From: DATKRB01 sp035532415
Lineage (GTDB): Bacteria; Actinomycetota; Acidimicrobiia; Acidimicrobiales; RAAP-2
Assembly: GCA_035532415.1 (NCBI GenBank)
Contig: DATKRB010000056.1
Coordinates: 1-64,000 of the forward strand
Reading direction: 5' to 3'
DNA length: 64,000 nt
The notes under the pieces were generated by a model. The model made no database searches. It saw nothing but the letters and a program-made list of their open reading frames with translations, and was not told the origin of the DNA. A program made the position numbers and the translations under genes. This document shows, piece by piece, positions 16,404-24,191 of the stretch. The first letter of the stretch is position 1, and each line of letters opens with the position of its first letter.

Positions 16404-17222
16404 ATGACCAGTGACGAACGGATGCGGATCGGCTTCGTCGGCACCGGGCAGATGGGGGAGCCCATGGTCCATCGGCTCCTGGCCGACGGATGGCCCGTGC
16501 TGGCGTTCGCCCGTCGCGCCGAGGTCCGAGCCCGCCTGACCGCGGCGGGCGCCGACCTCGGGGACACGGTCGGAGCCGTTGCAGCCGGATCCGACATCCT
16601 GGTCGTGTGCATGTTCGACGACGCCCAGGTCCGCGAGATCGCCCTCGGGCCCGACGGGGCACTGTCCCGTCTCGGCGACGGGGCGGTCCTGGTGAACCAC
16701 ACGACGGTGACCCTCGGCGTCGTTCGCGACCTCGTCGACGTCCTCGGGGAGGACCGAGTGGTCGATGCTCCCGTGAGCGGGACCGCCGCGGAGATCGCCC
16801 AGGGACGCCTGCGGGTCCTGGTCGGCGGGAACCCCGAGACGATCGAGCAGGTGACCCCGGCCGTGCGTTCCTACGGCGACACCATCCTGCCGACCGGCGG
16901 CACCGGCAGCGCCACCCTCGTGAAGCTGGTCAACAACCTGCTCTTCGCCGCGCACGCCCAGGTCGCCGAGGACGCGCTCAGGCTGGCCGGCGAGCTGGGC
17001 GTCGATCAGGCGAAGCTGCTCGACGCCCTGGCGGTGTGCAGCGGCGGCAGCAACGCGCTGCGCTACTCGCAGGTGAGCGTCGCCTCCGGCGGCAACCGCA
17101 ATGGCGCAGTTCCGTACATCCGAAAAGATCTCGCCTCGTGCCGGACGGCGGCCGAGGAGCTCGGGGTCTCGCTCGGCTTCCTCGAGCAAGTGGCCACCTC
17201 GGGCCCACTGCCGTTCACCTGA
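16404..17222 (+). CDS. NAD(P)-dependent beta-hydroxyacid dehydrogenase (HIBADH family)
   Basis: A 272-aa cytoplasmic dehydrogenase of the 3-hydroxyisobutyrate/tartronate-semialdehyde family. The Rossmann motif is RIGFVGTGQMGEPMVHRLL, the substrate-binding loop is VDAPVSGTAAEIAQG, and the catalytic lysine is in KLVNNLLFAAHAQVAEDAL. Family members oxidise beta-hydroxyacids to semialdehydes; the particular substrate is not readable. The chain is some 20 residues shorter than many homologues. It is convergent with the unknown gene that follows. Confidence 0.88.
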   Translation: MTSDERMRIGFVGTGQMGEPMVHRLLADGWPVLAFARRAEVRARLTAAGADLGDTVGAVAAGSDILVVCMFDDAQVREIALGPDGALSRLGDGAVLVNHTTVTLGVVRDLVDVLGEDRVVDAPVSGTAAEIAQGRLRVLVGGNPETIEQVTPAVRSYGDTILPTGGTGSATLVKLVNNLLFAAHAQVAEDALRLAGELGVDQAKLLDALAVCSGGSNALRYSQVSVASGGNRNGAVPYIRKDLASCRTAAEELGVSLGFLEQVATSGPLPFT

Positions 17223-17271
17223 TCGGGACGCGACCCTCCCCCGCCCGCGACCGCCGGCCGCTGGTCCCCGG

Positions 17272-17934
17272 TCAGCGGGGCGGGGGCCCGCCGACCTCGT
17301 CGGGCCACGGGGCGAGCCCGGTGCCGATGCCGGCCTCCACCACGATCGACTCGAGCCCACGCTGGGTCTCGGCCGCCACGAGGGCGAGCCCGGGGACCGT
17401 GAGGAGCGCCTCGAGCAGCGCTTCGCCGGCCTGCCACGACTCCATCTCGTCCCGCAGCACGAGGCGGAGGGCACGGATCGTCGGCGCCTCCGTGACCGCG
17501 GACGCCCTGGCGAGGTGCCGACCGTAGGTGGCGATCAGCCGGGGCACCGTCACCCGGTAGAGCGCGGACAGCCGCCGCACGTCGAGGGGGTCGACGGATC
17601 CGCCGATCGATCCCGACCGGGTGCCGGGCGCGTCGGGCGACAGCAGGGTGCCGGGGAGGGTCTCGACGGCATCGAACAGCGGGCGGGCGGCCGCGCCGAA
17701 GGGAGCGGTGAGCGCCTCGGGGTCGACGTGGTCGAGGGCGGGGAGCCGATCCGCCCACAGGCGGGCGTGCCAGGCGTGCTGATGACTCGACTCGAGAAGG
17801 TGCAGCTGAACGGCCGGGTCGGTGCAGGTGGCGGCCCAGGAACCCGTGATCCGGAAGAGCCGGTGCTCCATCCACCGGTAGCCGCCCACGAGAGCGCCGG
17901 CGTCGGCGAGCGTCAGCGTCGGGCCGTCATCCAC
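17272..17934 (-). CDS. Conserved helical protein of unknown function (possibly ferritin-like)
   Basis: A 220-aa, apparently all-helical protein. I do not recognise the family. Features: HLLESSHQHAWHARLWADRL (about residues 45-64), with histidine and acidic residues spaced as in ferritin-like helices; a second helix YRVTVPRLIATYGRHLA; and a third LVLRDEMESWQAGEALLEAL with paired acidic residues. A four-helix bundle, perhaps metal-binding, is a guess from this pattern. It starts at 17934, overlapping the end of nadE by eight bases, so the two are probably cotranscribed. Confidence 0.65.
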   Translation of the reverse strand: MDDGPTLTLADAGALVGGYRWMEHRLFRITGSWAATCTDPAVQLHLLESSHQHAWHARLWADRLPALDHVDPEALTAPFGAAARPLFDAVETLPGTLLSPDAPGTRSGSIGGSVDPLDVRRLSALYRVTVPRLIATYGRHLARASAVTEAPTIRALRLVLRDEMESWQAGEALLEALLTVPGLALVAAETQRGLESIVVEAGIGTGLAPWPDEVGGPPPR

Positions 17935-19702
17935 GGGAGGCCTCCTCGGACGGCGCCGGCCGGTAGTGATTGGTGATCGGCATCCTTCGATCCTTCCCGA
18001 ACGCCTTGGTGGAGATCCGGACCCCGGGCGGCATCTGGCGGCGCTTGTACTCCGCCCCGTCGACCAGCCGGACCACCCGGTCCACCACCCGCGGGTCGAA
18101 CCCCGATCGGACCAGGTCGCCCGCCGTCTGGTCGAGCTCGACGTAGGCCTTCAGCACGGGGTCGAGCACCTCGTAGGCAGGGAGCGACTGATCGTCTCGC
18201 TGGTCCGGCCGCAGCTCGGCCGACGGGGCCTTGTCGATCACCGCCTCGGGGATGGGCCCGATCGACCCGGCCACGCCGTTCCGGTGGCGGCAGAGCTCGT
18301 ACACGAGCGTCTTGGGGACGTCCTTGATCACCGCGAACCCCCCTGCCGAGTCTCCGTACAGGGTGGAGTAGCCCGTCGCCATCTCGCTCTTGTTCCCCGT
18401 GGTCAGGACGATCCAACCCCTGGCATTGGAGACGGCCATCAGCATCAGGCCCCGCAGGCGCGATTGCAGGTTCTCGTCGGTGAGACCCGCGGGGGGACCT
18501 CCCAGCAGGGGAGCGAGGAGCTCGGCCATCGCCACGTGAGCAGCCTCGATCGAGACGACGCCGAGGTCGATGCCGAGCCGGGTGGCCAGCTCGGCGGCAT
18601 CGGAGATCGATCCCTCGCTCGAGTACCGCGACGGCATCGAGACCCCGTGCACGAAGCGGGCCCCCAGCGCGTCGACGGCGACGGCGGCGACGAGGGAGGA
18701 GTCGATGCCGCCCGACAGCCCGACGACGGCATCGGTGAAACCGTTCTTGGCCAGGTAGTCGCGGGTGCCCAGGACGAGGGCCTCGTACACCTCGGCGGCC
18801 CGGTCGAGCGGCTCGGGGACGGGTCCGCGGCGCTCGCCCGCCCCGGGGTGTCGCGACAACCCCGTGACCGGCACCGACCGGAGCGGCTCGGAAAGCCCGG
18901 GGCCCGCCTGCGCGCCTGCGCGCCCCCGGGGCGCCGGCAGCGGAACATCCACGACGAGCAGGTCGGGAGCGAACTGGCGCCCCGCCCCGAGGAGGTTCCC
19001 CTCCGCGTCGATGATCAGGCTCGCCCCGTCGAAGACCAGCTCGTCCTGTCCCCCGACCTGGTTCACGTAGGCGATCGCGCAGCCGGCCTCGGCGGCACGC
19101 TCCCGCAGCATGGCCAGGCGCTGCGCCCGTCGGCCGGCGGAGTAGGGCGACGAATTGAGGTTCACCACGAGATCGGCGCCGCCGGCGCCCAGCCGGGCGA
19201 CGGGGCCGCCCGGGGGCCAGACGTCCTCGCAGACGGACACGCCGACCGAACCGCCGGCGATCGCGTAGAGGTCCGGGGGGTCGGACCCGGGCTCGAACCA
19301 TCGCTGCTCGTCGAACACCCCGTAGTTGGGGAGGAGTCGCTTGTGGTACACCCCGACCACCCGGCCCCCGGCACAGACCGCGGCCGCGTTGGCCAGGCGG
19401 CCACGATCCCCCGGCGGGGTCCCGAGCGGGTCGACGAGCGGGTCGACGAACCCGACCACCGTCACGCAGCGGGTGGTCGCCGCGGCGATCTTGTCCAGCG
19501 CGGCCAGGTTGTCGGCGATGAACCCGGGCTTCAGCAGCAAGTCCTCGGGTGGGTACCCGGTGACGGCCAGCTCGGGCGTGACGCACAGGTCGGCCCCGAG
19601 GGCTTCGGATCGGCGGAGCGCCTCGATGACGCGGTCGACGTTGCCGTCGAGATCTCCGACGACGGTGTCGAGCTGTGCGGCCGCCAGCCGGAGGTAGGGC
19701 AC
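17927..19702 (-). CDS. nadE: Glutamine-dependent NAD+ synthetase
   Basis: A 591-aa two-domain enzyme that makes NAD+ from deamido-NAD+, ATP and glutamine. The N-terminal nitrilase-like amidase has the Glu-Lys-Cys triad in CVTPELAVTGYPPEDLL, YHKRLLPNYGVFDEQR and VSVCEDVWPPGG. The synthetase domain has the ATP-binding SGGIDSSLVAAVAVDALG and TGNKSEMATGYSTLYGD. The length is usual for the short glutamine-dependent class. GTG 19702 is preferred because TAGGCT lies seven bases upstream; GTG 19708 is the alternative. It is divergent from the glutamine synthetase block. Confidence 0.95.
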   Translation of the reverse strand: MPYLRLAAAQLDTVVGDLDGNVDRVIEALRRSEALGADLCVTPELAVTGYPPEDLLLKPGFIADNLAALDKIAAATTRCVTVVGFVDPLVDPLGTPPGDRGRLANAAAVCAGGRVVGVYHKRLLPNYGVFDEQRWFEPGSDPPDLYAIAGGSVGVSVCEDVWPPGGPVARLGAGGADLVVNLNSSPYSAGRRAQRLAMLRERAAEAGCAIAYVNQVGGQDELVFDGASLIIDAEGNLLGAGRQFAPDLLVVDVPLPAPRGRAGAQAGPGLSEPLRSVPVTGLSRHPGAGERRGPVPEPLDRAAEVYEALVLGTRDYLAKNGFTDAVVGLSGGIDSSLVAAVAVDALGARFVHGVSMPSRYSSEGSISDAAELATRLGIDLGVVSIEAAHVAMAELLAPLLGGPPAGLTDENLQSRLRGLMLMAVSNARGWIVLTTGNKSEMATGYSTLYGDSAGGFAVIKDVPKTLVYELCRHRNGVAGSIGPIPEAVIDKAPSAELRPDQRDDQSLPAYEVLDPVLKAYVELDQTAGDLVRSGFDPRVVDRVVRLVDGAEYKRRQMPPGVRISTKAFGKDRRMPITNHYRPAPSEEASRG

Positions 19703-19764
19703 GGTCACCAGCCTACCGGGGGGCCTCCTGCCTCGGCTTTCGGGCCCACGGTCCCGCCGGGGCC

Positions 19765-19812
19765 GGTCGGCTCGGCGCGCTCCCGGGCGGTCGGCTCGGC
19801 CCGCTCCCGGGT
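19765..19812. repeat. Two copies of a 24-bp tandem repeat
   Basis: A unit beginning GGTCGGCTCGG and ending CTCCCGGG occurs twice head to tail, with few differences, between nadE and glnII. No function is evident. Confidence 0.7.
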
Positions 19813-19850
19813 GGTCGTCGCGGACCTGTTCACGACGTGTTCATAATTGG

Positions 19851-19866
19851 GTAACGGCCGGGAAAC
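19851..19866 (+). promoter_or_regulatory. GlnR-box-like site upstream of glnII
   Basis: GTAAC, six bases, GAAAC matches the actinobacterial GlnR half-sites (gTnAC-N6-GaAAc). A weaker TTCAC lies 22 bases upstream, where a second a-site is expected. The site is about 115 bases before the GSII start, and a GlnR-like gene lies in the same block, so nitrogen control is likely. Confidence 0.6.
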
Positions 19867-19978
19867 CGGACGCTGGCAGAGTTGTTGAGCCCTCCCAGGC
19901 GAAGAAGCCTGGCAAAGTTGCGGTGCCCCGTCGGACGGAACGGCACCGAGAGGGCGGGATTCACAGAATGGAGCGCCA

Positions 19979-20989
19979 GTGAGCTATCAGGCCGAGTACA
20001 TCTGGATCGACGGCACCGAGCCGTCGCCCCTCCTGCGCAGCAAGACCCGGATCGTGGCCGACGGCAAGGAGCCCGGGATCTGGGGGTTCGACGGCTCGAG
20101 CACGAACCAGGCCCTCGGCCACGACTCCGACTGCGTTCTTCAGCCGGTGTTCGTCTGCAAGGACCCGCTCCGGGGCCCCGACGACAAGCTCGTCATGTGC
20201 GAGGTGCTGCTGACCGACTTCTCGCCCCACCCGACGAACACCCGGGCCCCCTCGCTGGCGATCGCGGAGCGGTACGCCGACCAGGAGCCGTGGTTCGGGA
20301 TCGAGCAGGAGTACACCTTCTTTCAGGACGGGCGTCCCCTCGGCTGGCCGGCGAGCGGGTACCCGGCCCCCCAGGGGCCCTACTACTGCGGCGTGGGTGG
20401 CGACAAGATGCCGGGGCGCGACATCGTCGAGCGGCACACGTTGGCCTGCATGCAGGCCGGACTGGGAATTGAGGGGACCAACGCCGAGGTCATGATGGGG
20501 CAGTGGGAGTTTCAGATCGGCGTGCTCCCGCCCCCGCTGATCGGCGACCACCTGTGGGTGGCCCGCTGGTTGCTCTTCAGGATCGCCGAGGAATTCGGCG
20601 TGTACGCCACGCTCGAGCCCAAGCCGGTCCTGGGCGACTGGAACGGTGCCGGGGCGCACACGAACTTCTCCACCAAGGCCATGCGCGCCGACGGCGGGTG
20701 GGACGCGATCGTCGCCGGGTGCGAGGCACTCGGGAAGAACATCGACGAGCACGTCAACAACTACGGGGTGGGGATCGAGTTCCGCCTCACCGGTGCCCAC
20801 GAGACCGCCCACTTCTCGAAGTTCAGCTACGGGACCTCCGACCGCGGAGCGTCGATCCGGATCCCCTGGGCCGTGGCCAAGGAGAAGAAGGGTTGGCTCG
20901 AGGATCGTCGCCCGAACGCCAACATGGACCCGTACGTGGTGACAGGCCTGCTGATCAAGACCGTCTGCGGAGACGCCGCCGGCGACTGA
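19979..20989 (+). CDS. glnII: Glutamine synthetase type II (eukaryote-like)
   Basis: A 336-aa enzyme that joins ammonium to glutamate using ATP. Signature GSII segments are present: WGFDGSSTNQALGHDSDCVL, WFGIEQEYTFF, GPYYCGVGGDKMPGRDIVE, GTNAEVMMGQWEFQIG and GDWNGAGAHTNFSTKAMR. Length and motifs match octameric or decameric GSII rather than dodecameric GSI. The GTG start at 19979 gives MSYQAEYIWIDG, with GGAG seven bases upstream. A GlnR-like box lies 115 bases before it, and GSI follows after 87 bases. Confidence 0.95.
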   Translation: MSYQAEYIWIDGTEPSPLLRSKTRIVADGKEPGIWGFDGSSTNQALGHDSDCVLQPVFVCKDPLRGPDDKLVMCEVLLTDFSPHPTNTRAPSLAIAERYADQEPWFGIEQEYTFFQDGRPLGWPASGYPAPQGPYYCGVGGDKMPGRDIVERHTLACMQAGLGIEGTNAEVMMGQWEFQIGVLPPPLIGDHLWVARWLLFRIAEEFGVYATLEPKPVLGDWNGAGAHTNFSTKAMRADGGWDAIVAGCEALGKNIDEHVNNYGVGIEFRLTGAHETAHFSKFSYGTSDRGASIRIPWAVAKEKKGWLEDRRPNANMDPYVVTGLLIKTVCGDAAGD

Positions 20990-21076
20990 GCGCATGCGTG
21001 CCCCTGGCGGGCATCGGGACCGTCCGCGGAATGACCGGGGAAACGACCTGCGCGCCGAACCTGCGAGACTTGCCTG

Positions 21077-22411
21077 ATGCAGAGCCAGCGGGACTACGTG
21101 CTGCGTACGGTCGAAGAACGGGGCGTCCGCTTCGTACAGCTCTGGTTCACCGACGTCCTCGGGACGCCGAAGGGGTTCAACATCACCCCGGCCGAGCTCG
21201 AGAACACGCTCAGCGAGGGGATGACCTTCGACGGTTCGGCCATCGACGGGTTCAGCCGGGTGCAGGAGTCCGACGTGCTCGCCCGGCCGGACCCCGAGAC
21301 GTTCCAGCTGCTCCCATGGCACGGCCGCGACGCCACCGTGGCCAGGGTGTTCTGCGACATCGCCAACCTCGACGGCACGCCGTTCGAGGGTGACCCCCGG
21401 CACACCCTCCGCCGTACCCTGCGGCGGGCCCGCGCCGCCGGGTACACCTTCTTCGCCTCGCCCGAGATGGAGTACTTCTACTTCGCCAGCGCGGACCCGG
21501 AGAAGCCACCCAGGAGCCTCGACTCGGGGTCCTACTTCGACCTGACGGTGGCCGACCTGTCGAGCGACCTGCGCCGGCGCTCCGTGCTCATGCTCGAGGA
21601 GATGGGCATCCCGGTGGAGCACGCCCAACACGAAGACGCGCACAGCCAGCACGAGATCGACCTCCGGTACACCGACGCCCTGACGATGGCCGACACGGTG
21701 ATGACCGTCCGCATGGTGGTGAAGGAGCTGGCCCGCCAGGAGGGCGTGCACGCCAGCTTCATGCCCAAGCCCCTCGCCGGCGTGCAGGGGTCGGGCATGC
21801 ACACCCATCTCTCCCTCTGGGAGGGCGAGCGCAACGCGTTCGTCGACCCCGACGATCCCCACGGGCTCTCCTCGGTGGCCCGGCACTTCATCGCCGGACT
21901 GCTCCGGCACGCACGCGAGATCACGGCGGTGACCAACCAGTGGGTCAACTCCTACAAGCGCCTGGTGAGCGGGTACGAGGCGCCGATCCACGTCAGCTGG
22001 GCCCGCAACAACCGCTCGGCCCTGGTACGGGTGCCGGTGGTGAAGCGGGGCAAGACCGATTCGACCCGGCTCGAGTACCGGGCGCCCGACAGCGCCTGCA
22101 ACCCCTACCTGGCGTTCTCGGTGGTGCTCGCAGCCGGCCTGCGCGGCATTGAGGAAGGGTACGAGCTCCCCGCGGAGGCGGGGGCCAACCTGTTCACCCT
22201 CACCGCCAAGGAGCTCGCAGCCCAGGGAATCGAGTCGCTGCCCAGCAGCCTGAACGAAGCGGTCGACGAGATGGAGCGCTCCACGCTCCTCGCCGACACC
22301 CTCGGCGACCACGTCTTCGAATGGTTCATCCGGAACAAGCGGGAGGAGTGGAGCGCCTACGAGGCCGAGGTCACCCAGTTCGAGCTCAACCGTTACCTCC
22401 CGCTCCTGTGA
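21077..22411 (+). CDS. glnA: Glutamine synthetase type I (alpha subtype)
   Basis: A 444-aa GSI, the length of the Bacillus/GSI-alpha class. It shows GMTFDGSAIDGFSRVQESD, the ATP/glutamate motif HASFMPKPLAGVQGSGMHTH and the C-terminal RLEYRAPDSACNPYLAFSVV. Where adenylylated GSI-beta enzymes have the modifiable tyrosine, this chain has ANLFTLTAKE, so control by adenylylation is unlikely. It lies between GSII and the GlnR-like gene, which suggests transcriptional control by nitrogen supply. Having both types side by side gives two kinetic options for ammonium assimilation. Confidence 0.95.
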   Translation: MQSQRDYVLRTVEERGVRFVQLWFTDVLGTPKGFNITPAELENTLSEGMTFDGSAIDGFSRVQESDVLARPDPETFQLLPWHGRDATVARVFCDIANLDGTPFEGDPRHTLRRTLRRARAAGYTFFASPEMEYFYFASADPEKPPRSLDSGSYFDLTVADLSSDLRRRSVLMLEEMGIPVEHAQHEDAHSQHEIDLRYTDALTMADTVMTVRMVVKELARQEGVHASFMPKPLAGVQGSGMHTHLSLWEGERNAFVDPDDPHGLSSVARHFIAGLLRHAREITAVTNQWVNSYKRLVSGYEAPIHVSWARNNRSALVRVPVVKRGKTDSTRLEYRAPDSACNPYLAFSVVLAAGLRGIEEGYELPAEAGANLFTLTAKELAAQGIESLPSSLNEAVDEMERSTLLADTLGDHVFEWFIRNKREEWSAYEAEVTQFELNRYLPLL

Positions 22412-22476
22412 CCGTTCCCGGCGGCGCGTACCCGGCCGAGCCGGCCGGACCGAGCTGACGGGGCCCATCAGGACCG

Positions 22477-23199
22477 ATGGAACCCCTCCTCTGCTACCCG
22501 GAGCCCCTGCCCCAAGCGCTCTCTCTCGCCCTCGAGCGGACCGGATACGCCTGCCGGTGCGTCTCGACGCCGGTTGACGTCGAGACGGAGGAGCAGCGTC
22601 CGGAGGCGGCGGGATGGCTGGGCGGGGTCGTCTCGGCGATCGGGAACCTTGCCGGGGCCATCGCCCTGTGCCAGCACGTCCGGCGGCGTGAGGTACCGCT
22701 CGCTCCCCTGCTCCTCGTCCTTTCGGCCGACCAGATCGGGGACCTGCAACTCCGCGACGACCTCTTCGACGACTTCTGCGTGCTGCCCGGTGGAGCCGAC
22801 GAGGTCGCGGCCCGTCTGGAGCACCTCTTCTGGCGGACCGGTCGCAGCTTGCGCAGCGAGCTGATTGAGTACGGGCCGCTGCAGCTGAACGTCGAGACCT
22901 ACCAGGCCGCCGTGGCCGGGAGGGTCCTCGACCTGACCTACATGGAGTACGAGCTGCTCCGATTTCTGGCCGGGCACCCGGCCAAGGTCTTCACCCGCGA
23001 GGCGCTGCTGAGCCGGGTCTGGGGCTACGAGTACTACGGCGGCGCCCGGACGGTCGACGTGCATGTCCGGCGCCTGCGGGCCAAGCTGGGCGAGGAGCAC
23101 GCCCATCTGATCCAGACGGTCCGGTCAGTGGGCTACCGCTTCGGTCAGGCCGGGTGGGCTGCGAGCCTCGGCTCGCAGCCGCAGCGGGACGGGGGCTGA
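22477..23199 (+). CDS. glnR: GlnR-like OmpR-family regulator with atypical receiver
   Basis: A 240-aa regulator. The C-terminal winged helix (about residues 140-225) reads RVLDLTYMEYELLRFLAGHP, then VFTREALLSRVWGYEYYGG and TVDVHVRRLRAKLG, very close to actinobacterial GlnR. The N-terminal receiver is degenerate: where GlnR has a conserved aspartate after its third strand, this protein reads GGVVSAIGNLAGAI with serine or alanine. It cannot be phosphorylated in the usual way and has no kinase partner nearby. Position directly after two glutamine synthetases supports nitrogen regulation; the weak receiver leaves open another GlnR/PhoP-like role. Confidence 0.75.
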   Translation: MEPLLCYPEPLPQALSLALERTGYACRCVSTPVDVETEEQRPEAAGWLGGVVSAIGNLAGAIALCQHVRRREVPLAPLLLVLSADQIGDLQLRDDLFDDFCVLPGGADEVAARLEHLFWRTGRSLRSELIEYGPLQLNVETYQAAVAGRVLDLTYMEYELLRFLAGHPAKVFTREALLSRVWGYEYYGGARTVDVHVRRLRAKLGEEHAHLIQTVRSVGYRFGQAGWAASLGSQPQRDGG

Positions 23200-23215
23200 C
23201 CCCCGGCCGCAGGGC

Positions 23216-23584
23216 TCACGCCGGCGGGAGCACCGCCCAGGCCTCCACCTCCACCCGGGCATCCAGGGGCAGCCGGGCCGCCCCCACTGCCGACCGGGCG
23301 GGGCGGTTCTCCCCGAAGACCTCCACCCAGATCTCGTTCACCACGGCGAGATCGTCCATGTCTGCGACGAAAACCGTCGTCTTCACCACGTCGGCGAGCG
23401 TGGCCCCCTGGGTCGCGAGCACGGTGGAGAGGTTGGCGAGGGCCTGCCGGAGCTGGGCCCCCGTCCCGCCTTCGACCAGCCCGGTCACACCCGGCCCGAT
23501 ACCGATCTGACCCGAGGTCACGACCCAGCCATCCACCCGCCGGCACGGCGAGTAGGGACCGACAGGTCCTCCGGCGCCGCTCAC
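23216..23584 (-). CDS. RidA family protein (enamine/imine deaminase-like)
   Basis: A 122-aa protein of the YjgF/YER057c/UK114 family. It has the start motif PVGPYSPCRRVDGWVVTSGQ, the mid-chain QLRQALANLSTVLATQGATL, and the signature RSAVGAARLPLDARVEVEAWA containing the conserved arginine that binds the carboxylate of imine substrates. Members hydrolyse reactive 2-aminoacrylate-type intermediates. The GTG start at 23584 gives MSGAGGPVGPYSP. It lies 47 bases from the Fe-S protein gene on the same strand. Confidence 0.88.
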   Translation of the reverse strand: MSGAGGPVGPYSPCRRVDGWVVTSGQIGIGPGVTGLVEGGTGAQLRQALANLSTVLATQGATLADVVKTTVFVADMDDLAVVNEIWVEVFGENRPARSAVGAARLPLDARVEVEAWAVLPPA

Positions 23585-23630
23585 GTGGCCACCGTGGGGT
23601 CACCCGGTGGGCCCGAGAGCCGTTCCGTTG

Positions 23631-23993
23631 TCAGCTGAACGAGGAACCGCAGCCGCAGGTCCTCGAGGCGTTCGGGTTGGTGATGTGGAACCCTGCGCCC
23701 TGCAGCCCGTCGCTGAAATCGAGCGTGGTGCCGTTGAGGAGCTCGGCACTTGCGGGGTCGACCACGACCTTCACGCTGCCGAACTCCCGAACGATGTCGT
23801 CGCCCGCGATCTCGGAGTCGAAGAACATCTCGTAGCTGTAGCCCGAGCAGCCACCGGGCTTGACGGCGACGCGCAGCGCCAGCCCGTCACCCTCTTCCTG
23901 CGCGAGCAGCTCCGTCACCTTGGCCGTGGCCACGTCTGTGAGCAGCACCGGAGACGGCTTCTTCCCGATGCTGACAGCGGTCGCCATGCTCAT
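23631..23993 (-). CDS. erpA: HesB/IscA-type iron-sulfur cluster carrier (ErpA-like)
   Basis: A 120-aa A-type carrier that passes Fe-S clusters to target enzymes. The three cluster cysteines are in KPGGCSGYSYEM and TCGCGSSF at the C-terminus, and the fold runs VLLTDVATAKVTELL to DFSDGLQGAGFHITNPNA. ATG 23993 is chosen because AAGGAGG lies eight to ten bases upstream, the strongest ribosome site in this region. It is divergent from the Mrp-type ATPase, another Fe-S carrier. Confidence 0.92.
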   Translation of the reverse strand: MSMATAVSIGKKPSPVLLTDVATAKVTELLAQEEGDGLALRVAVKPGGCSGYSYEMFFDSEIAGDDIVREFGSVKVVVDPASAELLNGTTLDFSDGLQGAGFHITNPNASRTCGCGSSFS

Positions 23994-24191
23994 CGCAATT
24001 GCCTCCTTGCCGGTTGGCCTCCCTGGCCCGCCGCGGTCGAGCGCCGCCGCTGCCCATCGGGTCTGGGACGACCGGTCGGGGACGAGGGTGCTCGGCACCC
24101 ATGATACCGGCCCCGCTTCCGTCCCGGCACATCAGCGTCGTCGGCGACCTCCCCCGGCGGGTTGGACGGGCCTGCCAAGTAGGATATGGAC

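Noticed and set aside
17966..19846. A 626-codon plus-strand frame opposite nadE
   Set aside because: It is antisense to nadE, with His/Arg/Gly-rich composition and no motif.
19961..22468. An 835-codon minus-strand frame opposite both glutamine synthetases
   Set aside because: It is a shadow of two certain genes and has no domain.
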